Shown one piece after another: positions 7,675-14,534 of a stretch of DNA of 64,000 nt; position 1 is the stretch's first letter, and the number at the start of each line of letters is the position of its first letter. The notes beneath the pieces were generated by a model. The model searched no databases. It was not told the DNA's origin and worked only from the letters and a program-made list of their open reading frames with translations. Position numbers and translations under genes: made by a program. Location of the stretch: positions 205,976 through 269,975 of the forward strand of contig NZ_JAGPXN010000008.1 in NCBI RefSeq assembly GCF_018070575.1, written 5' to 3'. Source of the DNA: Micromonospora sp. C31. Its GTDB lineage: Bacteria; Actinomycetota; Actinomycetes; Mycobacteriales; Micromonosporaceae.

Positions 7675-8352
7675 TCAGGCGAAGAGGGCGAAGTAGATGG
7701 CGATGTGGTGGCAGAGCGCCGCCAGGAGCGTGCAGGCGTGGAAGAACTCGTGGTGGCCGAAGACGGTGGGCCAGGGGTTGGGCCGGCGCAGCGCGTAACA
7801 GACCGCGCCCACGCTGTAGATCGCGCCGCCCACGCTGAGCAGCACCAGGGCCGTGACGCCACCCCGGTGCAGGATGTCGGGCAGCATCGCGACCGAGACC
7901 CAGCCGAGCGCAAGGTAGAGCGGGGCGGAGACCCAGCGTGGGGCGTGCGGCCAGACCAGCTTGAGCGCCACGCCGGCGAGCGCGCCGCCCCACACCAGCG
8001 CCAGCATGATCGTGGCCGGCCGGGGCTCCAGCAGCAGTACGCAGAACGGCGTGTAGGTGCCGGCGATGAACACGAAGATCATCGAATGGTCCATCCGCCG
8101 CATGATCTGGTAGCCGCGCTCGGTCCACACCCGTCGGTGGTAGAGCGCGCTCGTGCCGAAGAGCCCACACACCGTCACGCTGTAGATGAGGCAACTGACC
8201 AGTGGGGCCCAGCCCGGTCGGGCGGCGGCGACCGCGCAGAGCACGACGCCGCAGACGAGGGCGACGAAGAACGCGTACGTGTGCAGCCAGCCGCGCATCC
8301 GGGGCTTACCGATGTCGACAGGCTTGAGTCGAAGCGGTGCGGAGGTGGTCAC
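7675..8352 (-). CDS. trhA: Hemolysin III / TrhA (PAQR) family membrane protein
   Basis: This 225-residue protein has seven predicted membrane segments. The PAQR family's metal-site residues are present: FGTSALYHRR and RMDHSMIFVFIAGTYTPF in the first half, and GHHEFFHACTLLAALCHHIA at the C-terminus. The conserved Ser, His and Asp that bind zinc in adiponectin receptors occur in these motifs. TrhA has been linked to membrane-energetics homeostasis in bacteria; hemolysis is a historical name. It appears monocistronic. Confidence 0.88.
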   Translation of the reverse strand: MTTSAPLRLKPVDIGKPRMRGWLHTYAFFVALVCGVVLCAVAAARPGWAPLVSCLIYSVTVCGLFGTSALYHRRVWTERGYQIMRRMDHSMIFVFIAGTYTPFCVLLLEPRPATIMLALVWGGALAGVALKLVWPHAPRWVSAPLYLALGWVSVAMLPDILHRGGVTALVLLSVGGAIYSVGAVCYALRRPNPWPTVFGHHEFFHACTLLAALCHHIAIYFALFA

Positions 8353-8459
8353 GCCCCTAGGTTACGGCACCGTAAGTTACTTTCAAGTAGTGCGTACGGT
8401 CACGTGGCACGGCAGGCGACCGACCCTGGTGCCGTACGCCCGTCGGGAAGTATGACGGG

Positions 8460-9206
8460 ATGCGGATCCGACCCGTCGGGGCCCACGCCCTGCTGATCGA
8501 CTGTGCCGGCGCCGATCAGGTGGAGGCGTGGCGGGCCGAGCTGTGGCGGCGGCGCGACCGCGGCGAGCTCACCGCCGTCGAGATCGTACCGGCGGCCACC
8601 ACCGTCCTGCTCGACGGCGTGCCGGACCCGGCCACGACGGCCGCGCGGATCGCCGCATGGCAGCCCGGCCCGGACGCGCCCGGGGCACCCGGTGGGCCGC
8701 CTGCCGCCAGCGCGTCGGCACCCGGTGGGCCGCCCGCCGCCAGCGGGCCGGCAGCCGACCCGGCGGTAGCCGGCGGGCCGATCACGGGCGGGTCGCGGGG
8801 CGACGCGGGCATCGGGGCAGACGGAGTCGGCCTGGTCGAGGTTCCGGTGACGTACGACGGGGAGGACCTGCCCATCGTCGCCGACCACTGGGGCGTGGCC
8901 GTGCCGGCGGTGGTCGACCGGCTGCGGCGTACCCGGTTCCGGGTGGCCTTCTGCGGCTTCGCCCCCGGGTTCGCCTACCTTTCCGGGCTCCCCGCCGAAC
9001 TCGCGGTGCCCCGGCTGTCCACCCCGCGCCCCCGGGTGCCGGCCGGCGCGGTCGCCCTGGCCGGCCCGTACGCCGGGATCTATCCGGCGGCCTCGCCCGG
9101 CGGCTGGCTGCTGGTCGGGCGCACCGGGATGTCCCTCTTCGACGTGCACGCCGACCCACCGGCCCGGCTCACCCCCGGCACCCGGGTACGCCTGGTGGCC
9201 GCGTGA
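8460..9206 (+). CDS. pxpB: 5-oxoprolinase subunit PxpB (KipI-like)
   Basis: This 248-residue protein opens MRIRPVGAHALLIDC. Its C-terminal half matches PxpB/allophanate-hydrolase subunit 1: VPVTYDGEDLPIVA, then FRVAFCGFAPGFAYLSGLP and a conserved PRVPAGAVALAGPYAGIYP. PxpB acts with PxpC and PxpA in the ATP-dependent opening of 5-oxoproline to glutamate. Family members are nearer 210 residues; the extra length is a Gly/Ala/Pro insert at about residues 75-115 containing a duplicated PGGPPAAS segment. First gene of the pxpBCA operon; its stop overlaps the next start in GTGA. Confidence 0.88.
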   Translation: MRIRPVGAHALLIDCAGADQVEAWRAELWRRRDRGELTAVEIVPAATTVLLDGVPDPATTAARIAAWQPGPDAPGAPGGPPAASASAPGGPPAASGPAADPAVAGGPITGGSRGDAGIGADGVGLVEVPVTYDGEDLPIVADHWGVAVPAVVDRLRRTRFRVAFCGFAPGFAYLSGLPAELAVPRLSTPRPRVPAGAVALAGPYAGIYPAASPGGWLLVGRTGMSLFDVHADPPARLTPGTRVRLVAA

Positions 9207-10060
9207 CCGGGTCGGTCGAGGTGCTCCGCGCGGGGGCGCTGACCACCGTTCAGGACCTGGGGCGGGCCGGTTGGGCACACCTCGGCGTACCCCGGTCGGG
9301 CGCGCTCGACCCGGCGGCGCTGCGGCTGGCCAACCGGCTCGTCGGCAACCCGGAGTCCGCAGCCGGCCTGGAGATCACGATGACCGGCTGCGAGCTGCGG
9401 TTCCTCCGCGCGACGGCGGTCGCGGTGACCGGTGCCGATGCCGCCGTACGGGTCGGCGACCGCCCCGGTGACGTGGGTCGGCCGCTGGCGGTGCCGGCGG
9501 GCGCCGTGCTGCGGATCGGCCCGCCCCGCGAGGGCCTGCGCAGCTGGCTGGCCGTCGGCGGCGGGATCGCCGTCGAGCCGGTACTCGGCAGCCGCGCCAC
9601 CGACACCCTCTCCGGGCTCGGCCCGCCGCCGCTGCGCGACGGCGACCGGCTGCCCCTGGGCGCACCGACCGGGCCGCCCGCCGGCGTGGACGTCACCGTC
9701 CCGTCACCCGCCCCGACCGAGCTGCGGCTGACCCTGCGGCTCGGCCCCCGCGACGACTGGTTCACCGCTGCTGCGCTGGACCGGCTGTTCGGCAGCGCGT
9801 ACACGGTGAGCCCGGTCAGCAACCGGATCGGCGCGCGACTCACCGGCGCGGCGCTGCCCCGCGCGGTGGCCGGGGAACTGCCCAGCGAGGGCATCGTGCT
9901 CGGCGCGGTGCAGGTGCCGGCGGACGGCCAACCGTTGATCTTCCTCGCCGACCATCCGACCACCGGCGGTTACCCCGTCGTCGGGGTGGTGGACGACGTG
10001 ACCCCGCTCGCGCAGGCCCGCCCAGGGACTACGGTCAGATTTCATGGACCTCAACGCTGA
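9203..10060 (+). CDS. pxpC: 5-oxoprolinase subunit PxpC (biotin-dependent carboxyltransferase-like)
   Basis: This 285-residue protein starts at the GTG that shares GTGA with the pxpB stop. The N-terminus VEVLRAGALTTVQDLGRAG and the motifs GVPRSGALDPAALRLANRLVGN, SWLAVGGGIAVEPVLGSRAT and SPVSNRIGARLTG are typical of PxpC. The C-terminal FLADHPTTGGYPVVGVV is also characteristic. It partners PxpB in the phosphorylating subcomplex of 5-oxoprolinase. The 3' end overlaps pxpA by 17 nt, indicating translational coupling. Confidence 0.9.
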   Translation: MTGSVEVLRAGALTTVQDLGRAGWAHLGVPRSGALDPAALRLANRLVGNPESAAGLEITMTGCELRFLRATAVAVTGADAAVRVGDRPGDVGRPLAVPAGAVLRIGPPREGLRSWLAVGGGIAVEPVLGSRATDTLSGLGPPPLRDGDRLPLGAPTGPPAGVDVTVPSPAPTELRLTLRLGPRDDWFTAAALDRLFGSAYTVSPVSNRIGARLTGAALPRAVAGELPSEGIVLGAVQVPADGQPLIFLADHPTTGGYPVVGVVDDVTPLAQARPGTTVRFHGPQR

Positions 10061-10793
10061 CCTCGGCGAGGGATTCGGCATCTGGCGGCTCGGCGACGAC
10101 GCCGCGCTGCTGGACCTGATCACCTCCGCCAACGTCGCCTGCGGCTTCCACGCCGGCGACGCGTCCACCATGCGCCGGGTCTGCGAGGGCGCCGCCGAGC
10201 GCGGGGTGGCCGTCGGGGCGCAGGTCGGCTACCGGGACCTCGCCGGCTTCGGCCGGCGGCACATCGCGTACGCCTTCGCGGAGCTGCGCGACGAGGTCAC
10301 CTACCAGCTCGGGGCCCTGGAGGCGTTCTGCCGGCTGTTCCGCACCCGGGTCCGCTACCTGAAGCCGCACGGGGCGCTCTACCATGCCGCCGCCTGCGAC
10401 GAGGTCCAGGCGGCGGCGCTGGTCGCGGCGGTCGGCGACCACGACGACCAGCTGCCGCTGCTCTGCGCGCCCGGCTCGGTCCTCGCCCAGCTCGCCGCCG
10501 GCGCCGGGCTGCGGGTGGTCGCCGAGGGCTTCGCCGACCGTGGTTACCTGCCCAACGGCTCGCTGGTGCCGCGTACCGCCCCCGGCGCGCTGGTGACCGA
10601 CCCGGAGGAGGTGGCCGCCCGGGCGGTGCGGATGGCCACCGAGCGGACCGTGGTCGCGGTCGACGGCAGCGTCGTCCCGTGCCCGGTCGAGTCGATCTGT
10701 CTGCACGGCGACACCCCGGGCGCGGTGCGCTGCGCCGAGTTGGTGCGTGCCGCCCTGATCGACGCGGGGGTCACGCTCACTGCGTTCGCGTGA
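10044..10793 (+). CDS. pxpA: 5-oxoprolinase subunit PxpA (LamB/YcsF family)
   Basis: This 249-residue protein opens MDLNADLGEGFGIW with the family's early acidic motif. It continues with SANVACGFHAGDA, GAQVGYRDLAGFGRR, RYLKPHGALYH and EGFADRGYLPNGSLVPR, all diagnostic of PxpA/YcsF. It completes the three-subunit ATP-dependent 5-oxoprolinase that recycles pyroglutamate formed from glutamine damage and peptide turnover. A dispersed inverted-repeat element begins right at its stop codon. Confidence 0.92.
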   Translation: MDLNADLGEGFGIWRLGDDAALLDLITSANVACGFHAGDASTMRRVCEGAAERGVAVGAQVGYRDLAGFGRRHIAYAFAELRDEVTYQLGALEAFCRLFRTRVRYLKPHGALYHAAACDEVQAAALVAAVGDHDDQLPLLCAPGSVLAQLAAGAGLRVVAEGFADRGYLPNGSLVPRTAPGALVTDPEEVAARAVRMATERTVVAVDGSVVPCPVESICLHGDTPGAVRCAELVRAALIDAGVTLTAFA

Positions 10794-10794
10794 A

Positions 10795-10842
10795 AGGAAG
10801 GGCACCTTCCAATCGCATCTTGTATAGGAAGGGGCCCTTCCT
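10795..10842. repeat. Dispersed inverted-repeat element, copy 1
   Basis: The ends AGGAAGGGCACCTT (10795-10808) and AAGGGGCCCTTCCT (10829-10842) form a 14-bp inverted repeat with one mismatch around an A/T-richer centre. A second copy lies at 56504-56551 in the opposite orientation and shares the internal ATCGCATC. Both sit between convergent gene ends, so each can act as a two-way terminator. Confidence 0.8.
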
Positions 10843-10863
10843 AACCACCGGCGTCGCCTGGCG

Positions 10864-12705
10864 TCAGGCGTCGTCCAGGCCACGCAGCACCAGCGCGAGC
10901 CGGGCGGCGGCACCGTCGACGACCCGGACCGGTACGCCCCAGTCCTGCCGGGTCAGATGGCAGGCCGCGTGCTCGACGTCCGCGTCGCAGGTCGCCGCCT
11001 GAGCGGTCACCTGGAGCACGCCCCCCGCCACCGCGCCGTCGATCACCAGCCGGCGGGACAGTTCGGTGCCGGTCCCCGCTCCCTCCGCCAGCAGCTCCGG
11101 CGGCGACGCCGACACCACCAGCCGCGTCGACGGGCCGTACGTCTCGTCGAGCTTCTGCCCCGGCGCGGGGGTGAAGATCACGTCCAGGGTCACCTCGCCG
11201 GCCGCCACGTCGGTGGGCTTGCGCTCGGTGCGGTGGCGGGGGCCGTCGACGGTGCTCGCGCCGGCGGCCGAGAGCGCGCCGGGCGCCAGCCGGGTCAGCC
11301 GGTGCGCGGCGGACTCCACCACCAGCACCTCGCCGGCCGGGGTGAGCACCAGGTCGCTCGGCTCGGCGAGCCCGTCGGCGACCGTCGAGACCCGGTCGCT
11401 CTCCGGGTCGAAGCGGCGCACCGCCCCGTTGTACGTGTCGGCTATGAGCACCGAGCCGTCCGGTAGCGCGCACACCCCCAGCGGGTGCTGGAGCAGCGCC
11501 TGCGACGCCGGCCCGTCGACGTGCCCGAAGTCGAAGAGCCCCTGCCCGACGGCGGTGCCCATGACGTCGTTCTCGACGTACCGGATCGCGCTGGTCTCGC
11601 TGTCGGCGACCCAGAGCCGGGCGCCGTCGGCGGAGACGGACAGCCCGGACGGCTGCGCCATCCACGTCTCGGTCCTTGGGCCGTCGCGCAGGGCCTCGAC
11701 GGTGGTGCCCGCGTACATGCCGGCGGTGCGCTTCACCGGGTCGAACCACCAGAGCTGGTGGATGCCGGCCATCGCGACGACGACCTTGCCGTCGTACCAG
11801 GCCAGGTCCCACGGGGAGGAGAGGTCGACCGAGAGCGCGTCGTGCGAGTGGTCGTCGACCGTGGAACGCCACTGCCGGCCGGTGCCGGCGACGGTCACCA
11901 CCTCCCCGTCCGCCAGCCGTACGCCGCGCAGCAGGTGGTTGACGGTGTCGGCGACGACGAGGTCGTAGCCGGCGACCTCGGCGGTGTGCGCCGGCAGCAG
12001 GCACAGCCCCTGCGGCTCGGAGAAGGTGGCCGCTCCGGCGGGACCGTCGGCCCGGCCCCGGGTGCCCGCCCCGATCCGGCGGACCAGCGTCTCGCCGTCA
12101 CCGGCCAGCTCCGCCAGCGAGTGCCGGGCCGAGTCCGACACCAGCAGGTTGCCGCTCTCCAGCAGCACCGCCTTGCCCGGGAAGCGCAGCGTGGTCTCCG
12201 GTTCGGCCGGCGGGACGTACGGGCCGTCGCCCCGGTGCAGGGTGCCCTTCGCCTCGTGGGTGGCGATCAGGTCGTCGATGAGCCGGGCGAGCCCTTCGGC
12301 GTGGCCCTCGCCGGCCATCGTCGCCACCACGTAGCCCTCGGGGTCGATCACCGACAGGGTGGGCCAGGCGCGGGCCGCGTACTGCTGCCACATCTCCAGC
12401 TCGGGGTCGTCGAGCACGGGGTGGTGCACGGCGTACCGTTCCACGGCGGCGGCCAGCGCGTCCGGGTCCTTCTCGTGCTCGAACTTCGGGGAGTGCACGC
12501 CGATCACGACGAGCACGTCGCCGTACTCCTCCTCCAGCGGGCGCAGCTCGTCGAGCACGTGCAGGCAGTTGATACAGCAGAAGGTCCAAAAATCCGCGAT
12601 CACGATCTTGCCGCGCAGATCGGACAGCTTCAGCTCTCGCCCGCCGGTGTTCAGCCACTGCCGGCCCCGTAGCTCCGGTGCTCGTACGCGCGGTGTCGTT
12701 CCCAT
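10864..12705 (-). CDS. Thioredoxin-like/NHL-repeat protein (NHLRC2-like)
   Basis: This 613-residue protein has an N-terminal thioredoxin-like domain (residues ~5-145) with the redox motif FWTFCCINCLHVLDEL and a later cis-proline region ARAWPTLSVIDPEG. NHL-type beta-propeller repeats follow (residues ~175-480), for example LVSDSARHSL, LVVADTVNHLLRGV, LWVADSETSAIRY and VLIADTYNGAVRRFD. The last ~130 residues are a separate beta-rich domain. This order matches NHLRC2-type proteins, whose biochemical role is unsettled. No signal peptide is seen, so it should be cytoplasmic. Confidence 0.85.
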   Translation of the reverse strand: MGTTPRVRAPELRGRQWLNTGGRELKLSDLRGKIVIADFWTFCCINCLHVLDELRPLEEEYGDVLVVIGVHSPKFEHEKDPDALAAAVERYAVHHPVLDDPELEMWQQYAARAWPTLSVIDPEGYVVATMAGEGHAEGLARLIDDLIATHEAKGTLHRGDGPYVPPAEPETTLRFPGKAVLLESGNLLVSDSARHSLAELAGDGETLVRRIGAGTRGRADGPAGAATFSEPQGLCLLPAHTAEVAGYDLVVADTVNHLLRGVRLADGEVVTVAGTGRQWRSTVDDHSHDALSVDLSSPWDLAWYDGKVVVAMAGIHQLWWFDPVKRTAGMYAGTTVEALRDGPRTETWMAQPSGLSVSADGARLWVADSETSAIRYVENDVMGTAVGQGLFDFGHVDGPASQALLQHPLGVCALPDGSVLIADTYNGAVRRFDPESDRVSTVADGLAEPSDLVLTPAGEVLVVESAAHRLTRLAPGALSAAGASTVDGPRHRTERKPTDVAAGEVTLDVIFTPAPGQKLDETYGPSTRLVVSASPPELLAEGAGTGTELSRRLVIDGAVAGGVLQVTAQAATCDADVEHAACHLTRQDWGVPVRVVDGAAARLALVLRGLDDA

Positions 12706-12777
12706 GCCTGTCAGCCTGCCATGTGGTGCTGGACCGAGCCGGACACCGTGACCCGGACGACAGGCGGCGAGTCGGGC

Positions 12778-13023
12778 CTAGCGGGGGCGGGCCCAGCCGG
12801 TGAAGCGTGCCGTCAGGTCTGCCGGCGGACTGCCCTGATCCAGCTCGGCCAGTTGCTCGGCTGCCTCCGCGCACAGTTCGCCGAGGTGGATCATCAGCGC
12901 GTCGCGGTTCTCGCGGTACTTCGCGAGAAGGAGGAGCTTCGCCGTCGAGCAGGGCCACGCCACCCCACAGGCGCGACAGCGCCAGGTGGGCCGGCTGGGG
13001 ACGTGGGCGCGGACGTGGGCCAT
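12778..13023 (-). CDS. Small CxxC protein of an accessory cassette
   Basis: This 81-residue protein starts at the ATG at 13023, which overlaps the stop of the gene upstream. Near the N-terminus it has a CRACGVAWPC motif that looks like a small metal site, then AKLLLLAKYRENRDALMIHL and a helical leucine/alanine-rich part. Similar actinobacterial proteins are often labelled flavin reductase, but nothing in this sequence supports that activity. It is the last of three overlapping genes divergent from an XRE regulator. Confidence 0.65.
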   Translation of the reverse strand: MAHVRAHVPSRPTWRCRACGVAWPCSTAKLLLLAKYRENRDALMIHLGELCAEAAEQLAELDQGSPPADLTARFTGWARPR

Positions 13024-13337
13024 CAGCCCGCCACCACGCGGGAGCGTGGCGTCACCCGGCGGAGAGCGGTGGGCCGCCGCGCCGGGGCCGGCGGGGTGAC
13101 GAGCCACTCAAGGCCCGCGCGCAGGACGAACAGCTCACGCTTCGCCACGGTGGCGCCCTTCGCGTCGAGCTGGTAACCCTCGAACCACAGCCAGCCGTAC
13201 GGCGGGTGCCGCTCGGGCAGCTCGCGGATCACGCGGACGCACATCGGGGTCACGAACTGCGGGGACGCGGACCGGGTCAGGTTGAGGACCTCGCCGGCCC
13301 GCAGCTTCCGTACGGGAGGCACTGTCCGGGCGGTCAT
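13023..13337 (-). CDS. Conserved protein of unknown function in an accessory cassette
   Basis: Starting at the ATG at 13337, which overlaps the preceding stop in ATGA, gives 104 residues. The core reads LRAGEVLNLTRSASPQF, followed by a small beta-rich region PPYGWLWFEGYQLDAKG and a C-terminal VAKRELFVLRAGLEWL. I recall similar proteins next to XRE regulators in other actinomycetes, with no assigned function. No membrane segment or catalytic motif is seen. Confidence 0.6.
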   Translation of the reverse strand: MTARTVPPVRKLRAGEVLNLTRSASPQFVTPMCVRVIRELPERHPPYGWLWFEGYQLDAKGATVAKRELFVLRAGLEWLVTPPAPARRPTALRRVTPRSRVVAG

Positions 13338-13510
13338 CGAGGGCCCCGGTTGCGCCGGACGGCCCAGCGCGACGCGGGGACGACGTTGCTCACTCGGCCA
13401 GGGCCCCGGTACGGCGGGACGAACGGACCGATCGGCCCCGGGACGACCGGGCGGGCCGGCGGTGGGTCGTTCTTCGGCGTGGGTGTCGGCTGTGGCCTCT
13501 TCTCGGGCAT
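13334..13510 (-). CDS. Short proline-rich peptide, first gene of the cassette
   Basis: Starting at the ATG at 13510, the 58-residue product opens MPEKRPQPTPTPKNDPPP and is basic and proline-rich throughout. Support comes from the ATGA overlap with the next gene and its position at the head of the divergent cassette. Codon evidence is weak and it could be an untranslated leader. Confidence 0.4.
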   Translation of the reverse strand: MPEKRPQPTPTPKNDPPPARPVVPGPIGPFVPPYRGPGRVSNVVPASRWAVRRNRGPR

Positions 13511-13703
13511 CGCTCCCCCTCGTTCGGCGGCTGGTGGGAGGGGCCACCCCGGTTGCTCGCCGGGGCAGCCCCGCAGCGCGACCGGCGGGCTCCCTCGCCT
13601 CCACCGGCTCACGCCATCCACTGCGGAACGCTTCCAGTCAGTTGCGGACGGTTGAACCGCTGCCGTGAGACCATCGGGGGACGTCTAGGAAAGGTCCCCT
13701 GCT

Positions 13704-14444
13704 GTGCCCAGGAACGACGCCCTACGTGAGGCTCTGGCTGTGGCGGGCCTGACGGCCGCCGATCTCGCTGCGAGGTGTGAGGTGGACGCGAAGACGGTCG
13801 AGCGGTGGATCAGCCGCGGTCGCCTTCCTCACCCTCGATCGCGAGTGCGTGTTGCCTCGGTGCTGGGTAAGGATGCAGATGTGCTGTGGCCTGATGTTGT
13901 TCGCCGAGCGGTCAAGCTAGGGGCAGACCGCGAGATCGTGGGTGTGTACCCGCGCCGATCCGACCTTCCGCGCTCCCTGTTCGGTGAACTGATCGGGCGG
14001 GCCCGCGCGCGACTGTGGTTTGGCGGATACACCAGCTACTTCGTCTGGTTGGAGGTGCCGAACGCGGCTGTCACGCTCGGCACGAAGGTGCGCGAGGGCG
14101 CCGACGTTCGTTTTCTGTTGGGCGACCCGGCCAGTTCGGTCACCGCCAGTCGTGAGCGGATCGAAGATACGCCGCTAACCCTTGCCACGCGTATTGCCAC
14201 GACGCAGGCGGAGATCGCGAAGTCTCCAGAAGATCTGCCGATCCGCATGACCGACCGCCATGTCGCGATGTCGGTCTGGATCTTCGACGATGAGGCGATC
14301 GTGGCGACCCATATCGGCGCAGGCCTGGGCCAGGACTCGGTGACCCTGCATCTGCGCCGCCGTAACGGCGGCGGCGCATTCGACCGCTACGTGGAGCATT
14401 TCGAGGCTCTGTGGACGGACGCCCAGGTCGCCGACCGGGCCTGA
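13704..14444 (+). CDS. XRE-family regulator with C-terminal DUF5919 (PLD-like) domain
   Basis: This 246-residue protein starts at a GTG with AGGAAAGG about 9 nt upstream. Residues 5-60 form a helix-turn-helix (LREALAVAGLTAADLAARC, then KTVERWISRGRLPHPRSR). The rest resembles the DUF5919 domain: LWFGGYTSYFVW, VREGADVRFLLGDPASSV and a late MSVWIFDDEAIVATHIG. It is less GC-extreme than its neighbours, with several A/T third positions, which suggests acquisition by transfer. It faces the three-gene cassette across a ~190-bp divergent promoter region and is the likely regulator of it. Confidence 0.75.
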   Translation: MPRNDALREALAVAGLTAADLAARCEVDAKTVERWISRGRLPHPRSRVRVASVLGKDADVLWPDVVRRAVKLGADREIVGVYPRRSDLPRSLFGELIGRARARLWFGGYTSYFVWLEVPNAAVTLGTKVREGADVRFLLGDPASSVTASRERIEDTPLTLATRIATTQAEIAKSPEDLPIRMTDRHVAMSVWIFDDEAIVATHIGAGLGQDSVTLHLRRRNGGGAFDRYVEHFEALWTDAQVADRA

Positions 14445-14481
14445 CCGACCAGACTCCCGCAAGCGCCCGTCCCCCATCCGC

Positions 14482-14529
14482 AACGACGACGGCGGGGCCA
14501 CAATCTTCCGTGGCCCCGCCGTCGTCGTT
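14482..14529. terminator. Strong bidirectional terminator
   Basis: A perfect 20-bp stem (14482-14501 with 14510-14529) with loop aatcttcc lies between the convergent XRE and LppU-like genes. Confidence 0.9.
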
Positions 14530-14534
14530 GTCGG

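Noticed and set aside
12900..12950. Dyad TTCTCGCG...CGCGAGAA as an operator
   Set aside because: It lies inside the coding region of the CxxC protein and fits its codons.
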